This document shows, piece after piece, positions 1-8,678 of a stretch of 64,000 nucleotides of DNA (the first letter of the stretch is position 1; each line of letters begins with the position of its first letter). Position numbers and translations under genes: made by a program. The DNA lies in NCBI RefSeq assembly GCF_000146285.1, contig NZ_GL385912.1:1410336-1474335 (forward strand), read 5' to 3'. Source of the stretch: Mobiluncus curtisii subsp. curtisii ATCC 35241. GTDB lineage: Bacteria > Actinomycetota > Actinomycetes > Actinomycetales > Actinomycetaceae. The notes beneath the pieces were generated by a model that saw only the letters and a program-made list of their open reading frames with translations, was not told the origin of the DNA and ran no database searches.

Positions 1-682
1 CACGCCATCGAGGCAGTTGCAGGAACCCGACCTTTTTTCCGGCAATAGCCAGGGAATCCCGACGATATTCCAGATAGCCGGCAAAGAAAATTGCCAGCAA
101 AATCTTGGCAAATTCGTTGGGTTGAAGCGTGAGTCCCAAAATTCGTAGGGAAATATCGGCACCGTTGACGGTTTGACCCAGTCCCGGAATCTTGGTGGAA
201 AGCATCAGTAAAACAGCGACAATCAACGCCGGCCAGGCGAATTTTCGCAGGCTGCGATGATCCCTGAAAGCCAGCAGGGTCAGAATGACCACCACGAGGG
301 AACCAATCATGAAAACGACCTGGCGTTCATTGTTGACCTGGGTCAGCATGGCGTTGCGGATCGCGTTGGAACCGGTGGTGTCAGCGCGGTGCTGATAGTA
401 CAGGTCCAGGCGGGAAATCATTGCCAGACCAATTCCGTTTATGGCTAAAGCTACCGGCATGATGACCGGGTCAGCGTAGGGCGCCAAAAATCGTATCGCC
501 ACGTGCGCTACGATTCCTCCCCCAGCGATAGCGGCGCAATACCAGTACCACACCTGGGGAGCTTCCGGGTGGGAGACCATGATTGAGAGGTAGCCTCCGA
601 CTCCAATCGCGATTGCCAGGATGAGCAACACCAGCTCAGAGCGACGTCCGGATCTGGCAGGATACTGCACAATGGTAGCCAT
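1..682 (-). CDS. rodA: RodA/FtsW-type SEDS protein, N-terminal part (runs off the window)
   Basis: This is the N-terminal ~227 residues of a SEDS-family peptidoglycan glycosyltransferase, an integral membrane enzyme of cell elongation or division. The ATG overlaps the pstP stop by one base (TAATG). The translation gives several hydrophobic helices separated by short loops, and the segment GADISLRILGLTLQPNEFAK resembles the conserved SEDS stretch ending in QP-E-AK. The gene enters the window from pstP and its C-terminus lies beyond base 1. In mycobacteria the order fhaA-fhaB-pstP-rodA-pbpA-pknA-pknB is standard, so pbpA and Ser/Thr kinases are expected just outside the window (inference). FtsW rather than RodA cannot be excluded from this fragment; the symbol rests on synteny. 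Confidence 0.85.
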   Translation of the reverse strand, partial: MATIVQYPARSGRRSELVLLILAIAIGVGGYLSIMVSHPEAPQVWYWYCAAIAGGGIVAHVAIRFLAPYADPVIMPVALAINGIGLAMISRLDLYYQHRADTTGSNAIRNAMLTQVNNERQVVFMIGSLVVVILTLLAFRDHRSLRKFAWPALIVAVLLMLSTKIPGLGQTVNGADISLRILGLTLQPNEFAKILLAIFFAGYLEYRRDSLAIAGKKVGFLQLPRWR

Positions 683-2010
683 TACTGGTTACCTCCAGCA
701 GTATTTCCGTCATCATCCGTTGACGTGGTTGCCTCTGTTGGTGGTGTTGTCGGGTTCGGGTTCACAAGTTTCCGTGTGGGCTTTTTCGCTCCCTTAATCA
801 TGCCGGTGTCTCGCCAAGACGCGATTAGCGCACGGGCTTCCTCACGACTACGCAGGGAAATGCTCTTTTCCAGGCGCTGCTGGATGACCGGTGCCAAATC
901 GGAATTGCGTACTCCCAGACCTTCGACAGGGTGATACAAATCCCACGTGCCGATGGACTGATTAATCCCCCTAAACAGGGTAACTTCGCCGTGATTCACA
1001 CCGAGAAAGTATTGTGTTTGAGTCCAGCCATAGGAAAACCAAGCACCGAACCCCAAACCTGCCAGAATCACCAGCGTCAAAAATATGCCGATGAACCAGC
1101 CCCGCCGGGTCATCTTGCGGGGATCTTTCGGGGTGCGAGTGGCAAATTCGTCCTGCTCCAAAGGCTTCCCCCGGCGTAGCATCGCGGCTTTCTCAGCGGG
1201 AGTGGCTTCACTGATACTGGCTCCGGCAGGGCGAATTGAGGCTGCTCCGACGATTTGCGGAGCGGTGGCAGTCAGTTCCTCATCAGAATCCACCACGTCG
1301 GCAATCACGCAGGTCACATTGTCAGGAGCGCCACTTTTGAGTGCCAAACCGACCAGTTCTTCGCAGCAGCTTTCAGGCGTTTCTCCTTCCGCGAGAACGG
1401 TAGAGATAGTTTCTGCGGAAACGACCCCGCTCAGCCCGTCTGAACACAGCAACCAGCGATCCCCCACCACTGCTGCACGCACGGACTCGTCCAGAGTCAC
1501 GTCACCTTCTGAATCCCCCAAAACTCGCAACAAAACGGAACGTTTCGGGTGGTGTGCCGCCTCCTCCGGCGTCAGCTCGCCCGATTCCACCAGGTACTGT
1601 ACAAAAGAATGATCTTTCGTCACCTGGGTCAACTCGCCATCCCGCAACAGATAGGCTCGAGAGTCACCCACGTGAACCATTGCCATCTTGTTGCCCGAAC
1701 GTAAAATCGCCACACAAGTGGTGCCCAGTCCCTGTAACTCCTCGTGACTGCCAGACAGTTCCACCAAATCTCGGTGAGCTTCTCCAATGGCATCACGCAG
1801 CAAATTCAACAAGTCATCAGCAGCGTGGGAATCCGCATCCAGCGGTGCCAAATGCGCCACTGCCACCGAGGAAGCAATGTCACCCCCAGCGGGACCACCC
1901 ATTCCGTCAGCCAGCACCAACAGATGCGGTCCGGCATAACCGGAATCCTGATTGTTTTTCCGAACCAAACCGACGTGTGAACGAGCCGCATACCGCAATT
2001 GGATTGACAT
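682..2010 (-). CDS. pstP: PP2C-type Ser/Thr protein phosphatase PstP
   Basis: A 442-residue metal-dependent phosphatase that reverses PknA/PknB-type phosphorylation. Residues 1-240 carry the PP2C motifs: NNQD near 19, ADGMGG near 37, GDSR near 122, CSDGLSG near 201 and GAPDNVT near 242. A transmembrane helix (FIGIFLTLVILAGLGFG) lies near residue 315, followed by an extracytoplasmic tail ending in a Thr/Pro-rich stretch. The frame is open 42 codons further upstream, but the ATG at 2010 gives the family-typical MSIQLRYAARSHVG start and a 4-nt ATGA overlap with fhaB, indicating translational coupling. Operon fhaA-fhaB-pstP-rodA. Confidence 0.95.
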   Translation of the reverse strand: MSIQLRYAARSHVGLVRKNNQDSGYAGPHLLVLADGMGGPAGGDIASSVAVAHLAPLDADSHAADDLLNLLRDAIGEAHRDLVELSGSHEELQGLGTTCVAILRSGNKMAMVHVGDSRAYLLRDGELTQVTKDHSFVQYLVESGELTPEEAAHHPKRSVLLRVLGDSEGDVTLDESVRAAVVGDRWLLCSDGLSGVVSAETISTVLAEGETPESCCEELVGLALKSGAPDNVTCVIADVVDSDEELTATAPQIVGAASIRPAGASISEATPAEKAAMLRRGKPLEQDEFATRTPKDPRKMTRRGWFIGIFLTLVILAGLGFGAWFSYGWTQTQYFLGVNHGEVTLFRGINQSIGTWDLYHPVEGLGVRNSDLAPVIQQRLEKSISLRSREEARALIASWRDTGMIKGAKKPTRKLVNPNPTTPPTEATTSTDDDGNTAGGNQ

Positions 2011-2474
2011 CAGCGCAGCTCCACTATGGTTTGTCCGAAGCGAACCGGAGTGTGTGCGCTGAGCGGGGTGGGAGAAGTAATCCGTACTCCTCCCACGACA
2101 GTTCCGTTGGTGGAGCCCAAATCCTCTACAAACCACTGACCGTCTTGCGGATAAATCCGGGCGTGTTGAGCCGAAGCGTAGTCATCATCCAGCACCAAAG
2201 TCGAAGTGGGGGCGCGTCCCACGATGACCGGTCTATCGGTGAGCTGCAAGGAAGACCCGGTCAGAGGACCTTCGGTGACCAAAAGCGTCGAGACAGCGGC
2301 ATCACGTTTCCTTGGTTTACGACCTTTTGCAGGCTTCGAGGATTTGGCTTGGTCGCGGCGCGTGACCACCGTACCGTAGATGTCACGACTCAAAACCAGG
2401 ATAGAACCGCCCACCAAGAGCCACAGTAAAGCCAAGTATCCCAGGCGCAGTAAAGAAAAACTCAGTTCATTCAA
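2010..2474 (-). CDS. fhaB: FHA-domain protein FhaB (FipA-like)
   Basis: A 154-residue protein with an N-terminal membrane anchor (LGYLALLWLLVGGSILVLS, about residues 11-29), a basic linker, and a C-terminal forkhead-associated domain with VGRAPTSTLVLDD, SAQHARI and DLGSTNGT motifs. FHA domains bind phosphothreonine, so the protein probably recruits partners phosphorylated by the kinases of this locus. In mycobacteria its counterpart FipA links FtsZ and FtsQ. The start is a TTG at 2472-2474; no ATG is available in this frame before the membrane segment. It overlaps pstP by 4 nt and follows fhaA by 16 nt. Confidence 0.9.
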   Translation of the reverse strand: MNELSFSLLRLGYLALLWLLVGGSILVLSRDIYGTVVTRRDQAKSSKPAKGRKPRKRDAAVSTLLVTEGPLTGSSLQLTDRPVIVGRAPTSTLVLDDDYASAQHARIYPQDGQWFVEDLGSTNGTVVGGVRITSPTPLSAHTPVRFGQTIVELR

Positions 2475-2490
2475 CGGCTCGCCCCTAGTC

Positions 2491-3345
2491 TCACGATTCT
2501 CGCGGTGAGGCGGCTTGTCGCCAGAAAATCATTTTGACCCGACCTGCCGTCACTACGTTGCGATCCAAGAGAGTTGCCTCGTTGACGCGGTTGCCCTCTA
2601 CAAAAGTTCCATTCGTGGAGCCCAAATCGCGTAGCACGTAGTTAGTGCCGACCTGGACGATTTCAAAATGTTGATGGGACACTCCAGAATCGTTCAATGT
2701 GATGTCCACATTGTGTCCCCGTCCCACCACAGTACGTTCTCCCACCAGCAGGTAGGTTTGTCCCCCTACTACTTCCAACAACGGCTTTTGCTCATGCCTC
2801 GCCAAAAGTTCGGATTCCGCAGGATTGGTTGTGTCACTGAGGTGTGCTGGGGCAGCAGGAGCAGCGGATTCCAGTGGTTTCCACGCCAAGTCCTCTCTGG
2901 CGGGCGCTTGCGTTGGTGCGGGGCGCGGCTCGAGATTGGCAGAGGAGGGTGGTACTGCTGACTGAGCTGGCGTTCCTGGTTCCATGCTGGAGACTGGACG
3001 TGCCCCGGAGACGGAACGAGCCCTGACTTCCAAGCGACGCTGTTCCGGATTCAGCGGGGTAAATTCGACATACACCGAACCGGTCAAAGAGTAATTCTGC
3101 TCAGTGGCGTAAGCGTTGGCGTCGCGCACAAATTCTTGCAACAAGGCTTCTTTACCCCACTGTTCAAAGGCGGCATCAGTTTCTGGGGTGAGGGAAATCT
3201 CAAAATAATTAGGTGCCACTGTGCGTTCGCGAGACATCGGGGTAGCGCCTCGATCCATGGCTTGGCGGATGGCCTGAGTCACGTCTATAGGTTTGTCCGT
3301 ACCGGAACGTTGCAGTTTGGATTTCACGCGGTCAAAGAACTCCAA
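2491..3345 (-). CDS. fhaA: FHA-domain protein FhaA (DUF3662 plus FHA)
   Basis: First gene of the signalling operon. The N-terminal ~115 residues match the DUF3662 module, a ~90-residue Pro/Ala-rich linker follows, and the C-terminus is an FHA domain (VVGRGHNVDITLND, VSHQHFEI, DLGSTNGTFVEGN). In mycobacteria FhaA binds the phosphorylated MviN pseudokinase and tempers peptidoglycan synthesis. Two TTG codons can start it. I chose the one at 3343-3345 because AAGGAGG stands 5 nt before it and the protein then opens LEFFDRVKSKLQ, as in the family. The upstream TTG at 3372 would add nine residues and has no clear ribosome-binding site. Confidence 0.88.
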   Translation of the reverse strand: MEFFDRVKSKLQRSGTDKPIDVTQAIRQAMDRGATPMSRERTVAPNYFEISLTPETDAAFEQWGKEALLQEFVRDANAYATEQNYSLTGSVYVEFTPLNPEQRRLEVRARSVSGARPVSSMEPGTPAQSAVPPSSANLEPRPAPTQAPAREDLAWKPLESAAPAAPAHLSDTTNPAESELLARHEQKPLLEVVGGQTYLLVGERTVVGRGHNVDITLNDSGVSHQHFEIVQVGTNYVLRDLGSTNGTFVEGNRVNEATLLDRNVVTAGRVKMIFWRQAASPRES

Positions 3346-3447
3346 AACCCCCTCCTTCCTCAGGGACGCCAACAGTTAAGACAGTCTGGGGCAATTCTAA
3401 TGGCAGAACCAGTGTAATTCGTTATTGAACCATCGGACCAGGAATTT

Positions 3448-4221
3448 TTAGCGGTGATCCACGACCCTGGTAAAGAAGTCTCCAATGGCCTGCAAAACAA
3501 TGACGATAACGCCGATAACGATGAGCGAAACCAGCAGAGTATCGGCTTGGTAACGCGAGTAGCCATAATTAATTGCCAGAGAGCCCAAGCCTCCCCCACC
3601 AAAAGCCCCGGTAATCGCGGAATAGCCGATGATGGTGATGACCAGCACGGTCGTGGATTGAATCAAGGCGGGAAGTGCTTCGCGGACCTGTACGCCCCAC
3701 ATGATTTGGCGGCGGCTGGCACCCATCATTTGGGCGGCTTCAATCTTGCCGGCATCCACACCCATGATGTTGGATTCAACCAGACGAGCAAAGAAAGGCG
3801 TGGCGCCGACAATTAGCGGGACACAGGCAGGTTGCCAGCCGATTGTGGTTCCTACCACCAGGCGCGTAAACGGGAGAATGAACACTGCCAAAATTAAGAA
3901 CGGGAGGGAGCGTCCCAGGTTCACGATGAATCCCAAAATCCGATTCACTGTGGCATTGGGGGTCAAACCGGTTTTCGCTGTGGAAACCAGAAACAGCCCC
4001 ACTGGCAGACCAAATAGCACTGTAAACAGAGACGATACGACGGTCATTGCCAGGGTCTCCAGGGTGGCAGGAAGCATCTCTCGCGTGATTGCGGGGTTGT
4101 CAAACCAAGTTGGATCTCCAGGTCCAGCGGGAACAATAGATTGTGCTGATGCCGCGACAAAGTTCACCTGGTTTACTAAATCAGCGTTGTAGGGCAGCAG
4201 GGTGGGCAGGAGTTCCAGCAT
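3448..4221 (-). CDS. metI: Methionine ABC transporter permease MetI
   Basis: A 257-residue inner-membrane permease with about five predicted helices and the binding-protein-dependent transport loop EAAQMMGASRRQIMWGVQVREALP, which contacts the ATPase. With MetN it imports D/L-methionine or derivatives. It follows metN with one base between stop and start, so the two are co-transcribed. The N-terminus is somewhat longer than the usual ~217 residues, with a hydrophilic stretch before the first helix. The substrate-binding partner MetQ is not adjacent; a metQ gene lies 44 kb away at 48659. Confidence 0.93.
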   Translation of the reverse strand: MLELLPTLLPYNADLVNQVNFVAASAQSIVPAGPGDPTWFDNPAITREMLPATLETLAMTVVSSLFTVLFGLPVGLFLVSTAKTGLTPNATVNRILGFIVNLGRSLPFLILAVFILPFTRLVVGTTIGWQPACVPLIVGATPFFARLVESNIMGVDAGKIEAAQMMGASRRQIMWGVQVREALPALIQSTTVLVITIIGYSAITGAFGGGGLGSLAINYGYSRYQADTLLVSLIVIGVIVIVLQAIGDFFTRVVDHR

Positions 4222-4222
4222 T

Positions 4223-5272
4223 TTAGATTTCCTCCTCCGAGTTCAAAGCATCTCCCGGTCTGACGTTCGCATACACACCCTTGGCTCGCATCGCTGCAAT
4301 CAGACCATTCATGTTTTCCGCCGAAACCGCTAAAGCTAGCCGTCCGACCTGGGTATTTCCTACAGTTTCAAACGTTCCGGCGGCAATATCCGCCCCTGCA
4401 GCAGCAACCATAGACATCACTGCAGACCCGGTAGGCTTGCCCGGATTGGAGTTGAAGGCAATGTCCACCAGCGTCGCCGGTTTACCGTTCAGCACCGGCT
4501 TGCTCTTAACTTGCGGTCGGGGAACCAAGTCAAGCGCTAAACGGCTTTCTGGCTCGGTCAAGATGTCCTCAACTGTGCCGGTTTGGATAATCTTGCCATG
4601 TTCCAGCAGAGTGACGGAATCACAAATTTCGCGCACCACCGCCATCTCGTGCGTAATAATCACCACGGTGACCCCCAAACTTTCGGAAAGGTCACGAATC
4701 AGATGCAGGACCTGACTGGTGGTTTCTTGATCTAGCGCCGAAGTTGGTTCATCACATAACAGAACCTGAGGACTGGTGGCCAGACCACGAGCAATGCCGA
4801 CCCGTTGCTTTTGACCTCCGGAAAGCTGGGAGGGATAGGACGAGGCGCGTTCCTCCAGACCTACCAAGCGCAGTAGCTCCATGACTTTTTCCTTGCGCTT
4901 GCCGTGGGGTACACCAGACAGATAGAGAGGATAGGCGACATTTCCCGCTGCCGTGCGTGAATCCAGCAGGTTCGCAGCCTGGAACACCATCCCAATCTTG
5001 CGTCGTGCTTGACGCAATTCCGCCTCGCTCAAGGCGGTCATTTCTTGACCTTCAAGAGTGATGGAACCTGTGGTGGGTTTCTCCAACGCAGTCAAGCAAC
5101 GAATTAAGGTGGATTTGCCGGCACCGGATTGTCCGACGATGCCGTGAATGGAACCTTTGCCTATGGTCAAGTCAATGTTGTCCAGGGCATGAACGGTTCC
5201 GTCCGCAGCGGACTTCACATTATAAATTTTACTAACCCCGCTCAGGGTAATCATCGGCTCGCTTGTTTTCAT
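4223..5272 (-). CDS. metN: Methionine ABC transporter ATP-binding protein MetN
   Basis: A 349-residue ABC ATPase with Walker A GQSGAGKST, Q-loop, signature LSGGQKQR, Walker B VLLCDEPT and switch His (ITHEM). The C-terminal ~90 residues form a NIL domain (VDIAFNSNPG to ANVRPG), the module that binds methionine and inhibits transport allosterically in the E. coli homologue. The frame is open 23 codons upstream, but ATG 5272 (MKTSEPMITLSGVSKIY) fits the family; ATG 5254 is an alternative. No SAM riboswitch could be recognised between tRNA-Arg and the gene. Confidence 0.93.
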   Translation of the reverse strand: MKTSEPMITLSGVSKIYNVKSAADGTVHALDNIDLTIGKGSIHGIVGQSGAGKSTLIRCLTALEKPTTGSITLEGQEMTALSEAELRQARRKIGMVFQAANLLDSRTAAGNVAYPLYLSGVPHGKRKEKVMELLRLVGLEERASSYPSQLSGGQKQRVGIARGLATSPQVLLCDEPTSALDQETTSQVLHLIRDLSESLGVTVVIITHEMAVVREICDSVTLLEHGKIIQTGTVEDILTEPESRLALDLVPRPQVKSKPVLNGKPATLVDIAFNSNPGKPTGSAVMSMVAAAGADIAAGTFETVGNTQVGRLALAVSAENMNGLIAAMRAKGVYANVRPGDALNSEEEI

Positions 5273-5434
5273 CGCCTTATACCTTATCGGATTTTGTGGT
5301 AGTCCCCGCAATAGCGTCCGTCTAGGGCTGATGGATGGCAAGTGAGCCTGTCAGCCCGAGGTCTCCGGCACTAATCGAGGGCGTTAAATGAGTCTTCCCC
5401 GGTCCGCTGGATCGCAGCGGATTCCGGGGAACAG

Positions 5435-5507
5435 CGCGCCCGAAGGGACTCGAACCCCCAACCTTCTGATCCGTAGTCAGATGCTCTATCCATTGAGCTA
5501 CGAGCGC
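5435..5507 (-). tRNA. tRNA-Arg (anticodon ACG)
   Basis: A 73-nt cloverleaf on the minus strand. The acceptor GCGCTCG pairs with CGGGCGC (one G-U), the anticodon stem TCTGA/TCAGA closes the loop CTACGGA, and the T-loop is TTCGAGT. CCA is not encoded. The A34 needs deamination to inosine to read CGC and CGA; the enzyme, TadA, is encoded at 47340. Confidence 0.97.
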
Positions 5508-5588
5508 TTCGGTCATTAAGTTTAGCCCCAACCTACGCGATTCCCCAAATCGGCATTCTCCGGGCAAAAAATGTAGAGAAATCTGGCT

Positions 5589-6188
5589 TTATTCAAAGCG
5601 ATTCCAAGAAGTCAGTTTGTCGGCATCGGTGATTTCCCGCAATACTCGGCAGGGGTTACCGAGGGCTACGCAGTTATCGAGGATATCTTTAACGACGATA
5701 CTGCCCGAACCGATGACCACGTTGCTGCCAATGCTCACCCCTGGCAGAACCTGTACAGCGGCTCCAATCCACACGTTGTCACCCACGGTAATGCTGTGGC
5801 CGTACTCCAAACCTTGGTTACGCCTCTCGTAGTCAATCGGGTGACCAGCTGTGTGAAACCCGCAGTTCGGAGCAATGAAAACATTGTCGCCGAAGGTAAT
5901 TCGGGCACAATCCAACATCACCGTGTTGTGGTTGGCGTAAAAGTTTTCCCCGATTTCTATGTTGTAGCCGTAGTCACACCAAAACGGGGCGGTTATGGTG
6001 AAATGTTGCCCGGTTTTGCCCAAGAGTTCCCGCATCAGCAGGTGTTGGGCGTCGTGGCCAGAAGGTCGAATTTGGTTGTATTCCAGGCACAAGTCTTTGG
6101 CATAATCCCTTTCACGGCAAAGGGTGGGGTCTCGGTCTGCTTTGTAGAGCATCTGATTCAGCATTTTTTCTTTTTCAGTTAAATTCAC
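5589..6188 (-). CDS. Maltose/galactoside O-acetyltransferase family enzyme
   Basis: A 199-residue left-handed beta-helix acetyltransferase of the Maa/LacA (NodL) group. It would transfer acetyl from acetyl-CoA to a sugar hydroxyl in the cytosol. The N-terminal mac domain (EKEKMLNQMLYKADRDPTL, then a Tyr-rich stretch) is followed by hexapeptide repeats (IEIGENFYAN, ITFGDNVFIAP, ITVGDNVWIGA, VSIGSNVVIGSGS). The catalytic-type His lies in HTAGHP. The length is normal for the family (180-200). It stands alone between tRNA-Arg and a TSUP transporter, and the exact sugar acceptor cannot be read from sequence. Confidence 0.9.
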   Translation of the reverse strand: MNLTEKEKMLNQMLYKADRDPTLCRERDYAKDLCLEYNQIRPSGHDAQHLLMRELLGKTGQHFTITAPFWCDYGYNIEIGENFYANHNTVMLDCARITFGDNVFIAPNCGFHTAGHPIDYERRNQGLEYGHSITVGDNVWIGAAVQVLPGVSIGSNVVIGSGSIVVKDILDNCVALGNPCRVLREITDADKLTSWNRFE

Positions 6189-6303
6189 CAGAACTCCTTT
6201 GTGCTGGGCGGATAGATTGACAGGCTGTCGTGGTGAACGATTCTGTGCCTACAGTGTAGAGCACCCGCAGAACCGAGAACGAGACCACACCGGTCTTGTG
6301 ACA

Positions 6304-7050
6304 TTAGGGCAGACCGGGAAAGCACACGCTGATGATGACCCGCAGAGCCCCAAATGTTGCCAGCGCCAATGCTAAGTTACGAGCCCACTGGGGTTTGACG
6401 AATTTTTTCAGCCACCGCGCAACGACGGTGCCGACCAGGATAGCCCCCAAGATAGCGGCAATCGTGGGTGCGGGCAGGGAAGTGAGCACGGCGTTTTGCC
6501 CACCAAACCAGACTTTGCTGGTGACCACAATGACGTTGAAACACAGGAACAGTGGCTGCAAAGTAGCCGCAAATTCTCGCTGTGTCCACCGGGTAGTTTG
6601 CGAGTAAGCAGCCATAACCGGTCCAGATTGAGCTACCAGGGCACTCATCATGCCCCCCAGAAAACCAAAAATCAGAGACCCCGAAAATACCGGTATTGCC
6701 CGAAAACGAGGCGCAAAAATGGAAAAGAACACCATGGCCAGCATGATGATTCCCACAAAAATTGAGAAAGTCCGATCCGGTACGAACCGCAGTGTGACGA
6801 CGGTAGCGAACAGCGCCGGCAGAGCGCTGAACATCAACAGGCGAAAACGATACCAGTTAATATCCCGAAAACCGGTCACGAACAGCAGCAACGTAACTAA
6901 GCCACCGCAAATATTTCCCCACAAGATTCCATAGTGAGCACCCGCTGCCACCACCAAAACCGGGACGGCAATCATGCCAAAACCCATCCCAGCCAAGCCT
7001 TGTACGCAGGTACCCAGTAAAACTACCGCAGTCAGGAGGACCAATTCCAT
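6304..7050 (-). CDS. TSUP-family (TauE/SafE) membrane transporter
   Basis: A 248-residue polytopic membrane protein with about eight hydrophobic helices arranged as two related halves, opening with the family-like VVLLGTCVQGLAGMGFGMIAVPVL. TSUP proteins move organosulfonates, sulfite or small organic acids, usually outward. The length is normal. It is the last gene before the sugar-acid cluster on the same strand, so export or uptake of an organic acid is possible, but no residue fixes the substrate. A 142-nt gap separates it from the kinase gene upstream. Confidence 0.88.
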   Translation of the reverse strand: MELVLLTAVVLLGTCVQGLAGMGFGMIAVPVLVVAAGAHYGILWGNICGGLVTLLLFVTGFRDINWYRFRLLMFSALPALFATVVTLRFVPDRTFSIFVGIIMLAMVFFSIFAPRFRAIPVFSGSLIFGFLGGMMSALVAQSGPVMAAYSQTTRWTQREFAATLQPLFLCFNVIVVTSKVWFGGQNAVLTSLPAPTIAAILGAILVGTVVARWLKKFVKPQWARNLALALATFGALRVIISVCFPGLP

Positions 7051-7192
7051 TACTTCACTATATCCCCTGTCACCGGACCTCCATCAGGGCCCTTGATTAC
7101 AGCTGTGGGAATCCGAGTGGACGGGTACACGATACGATACAAGGTCGGGAACATATCAAAAGTTAGAAATCTGTGCGAACCAGCTGGAGGCG

Positions 7193-8614
7193 TTACCGAT
7201 TGGCGTTATCGCGGTAAGCCTCCAGATAGCGTTGATATTTCTGATCCATGATTTCCGCATATTCTTCCTGTGGGACGATTTCCTCACCCACCGGAGGCTC
7301 GTAATCCTCCAAAGAGAGGGTGTTATCCAGCAGGTACGCCCCCCATAAGGCGGCTCCCATCATGGAGTTTTGTTTCACTAGGCAGGGAGTCAGGGTGTGT
7401 CCAAACACGTTAGCTGCCAACTGGGACCAGATGTTGGTGTGGAGGATTCCCCCCGAGATGAGGATGCGCTCAGGTTCTCCGTTCAGTTTGGTTATGGCGT
7501 CGTAACACTGTTTAAGGTTAAACAACACCCCTTCCAACACGGCTTGGTAAGTCTGCTTGAAATCGTGTTTCGAGGTCATACCCACGAAACCGCCCTTGCG
7601 TTTATCTCCCCAGCCGGGATTACGTTCTCCAAAAATGAAGGGGAGAAAGATTGGTGTATCGGCAGCGTAATCCATTCCCGCTTCGAGTTCATCGTAAGTG
7701 GTAGGGCGCAGCGATAAACCTTTAAACCAATCCACCGTGTTGCAGGCACCCGCTGTTGCGGCCCCGGAAATCCAACTCTTGGGTCCGATGTAGCACCAGG
7801 TAGACATATCCGGGTGGAATTGTGGTTGCGGAGACGTGACTCGCAAAGCTCCGGACGTCCCCACTGACAGCGTCATTTGCCCTTCACGCAAGGCGCCCGA
7901 ACCAAGCTGATTTAGAGACCCATCGGACATGGCGGGAACCACAGGAATTCCTGCCGGCAAACCCAAACTGGCGGCAGCTTGGGCAGAAAGTGGCGCGTGA
8001 TAGTCGTTATCGACAATTTCCGGAAGCTGCGAAGGCTCGAGATTAATCACCGCTAACAGCTTCGGATCATATTCTCCCGTGGTGATATTAACCAGTCCGG
8101 AACCGGACGCCATACAGCGAGACACTTTGATGTTCCCGGTCAAGCGGTAGAAGTTATAGGTGGCTTGACCCATGGTGATGTAGGTAGAAATGTTGTATCC
8201 CTCTTCCTTAAGGAAAGCAAGCTTAAAGAAGGGATAGATGGCGTTGGGATAGCCCCCGGTGAGATTATAATAATCCCTGGTCAGCTGGGGTTTGCGGCGG
8301 AAAGCCTCAGCCTGATCAGAAGCCTTGGTGTTTGACCACTGCATGATGGGGGTCACCGGATCCAAATTGGAGTTGAACAATCCTACGGAATGCCATACCC
8401 CAGAAAGCACGATGATGTCGATGTCGGTCCTCCCGCGCAAGAGTTTTTTGGCTACCGCTAGGCTCGCTTCGTAAACCACCATGGGATCATGCTGGGTCAA
8501 ATCGTTACCCATGGGCGGATAGAAAGAATTTTCGACAGTGAAATCTTTCTTTTCCGTGTCATAAATCATCGCTTTGGCTGAACTGGTCGATGATTCAATC
8601 ACTAAAACATTCAT
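7193..8614 (-). CDS. gntK: FGGY-family carbohydrate kinase, probably gluconokinase
   Basis: A 473-residue FGGY kinase (two actin-like domains). The N-terminal phosphate loop is VLVIESSTSSAKAMIYD, the hinge region has PAMSDGSLNQLGSGAL, the adenosine motif is LSVGTSGALR, and the C-terminal domain has ILISGGILHTNIWSQLAANV. The DG-NLG and GTSGA pattern resembles FGGY gluconokinases (GntK of Bacillus type). Neighbours convert L-idonate or ketogluconates to gluconate and oxidise 6-phosphogluconate, so phosphorylation of gluconate is the best-fitting role (inference). Other aldonates or pentuloses remain possible. The start ATG at 8614 is followed by the canonical first strand. Confidence 0.82.
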   Translation of the reverse strand: MNVLVIESSTSSAKAMIYDTEKKDFTVENSFYPPMGNDLTQHDPMVVYEASLAVAKKLLRGRTDIDIIVLSGVWHSVGLFNSNLDPVTPIMQWSNTKASDQAEAFRRKPQLTRDYYNLTGGYPNAIYPFFKLAFLKEEGYNISTYITMGQATYNFYRLTGNIKVSRCMASGSGLVNITTGEYDPKLLAVINLEPSQLPEIVDNDYHAPLSAQAAASLGLPAGIPVVPAMSDGSLNQLGSGALREGQMTLSVGTSGALRVTSPQPQFHPDMSTWCYIGPKSWISGAATAGACNTVDWFKGLSLRPTTYDELEAGMDYAADTPIFLPFIFGERNPGWGDKRKGGFVGMTSKHDFKQTYQAVLEGVLFNLKQCYDAITKLNGEPERILISGGILHTNIWSQLAANVFGHTLTPCLVKQNSMMGAALWGAYLLDNTLSLEDYEPPVGEEIVPQEEYAEIMDQKYQRYLEAYRDNANR

Positions 8615-8678
8615 CGCGCACTCCTAAAGGTCACGGCTGATTTCAGTATATCGGCAGTCGTTAGCGCGGTGTTCAGAT

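Noticed and set aside
5273-5434. SAM riboswitch before metN
   Set aside because: Sequence between tRNA-Arg and metN lacks the paired elements and conserved core of S-box RNAs.
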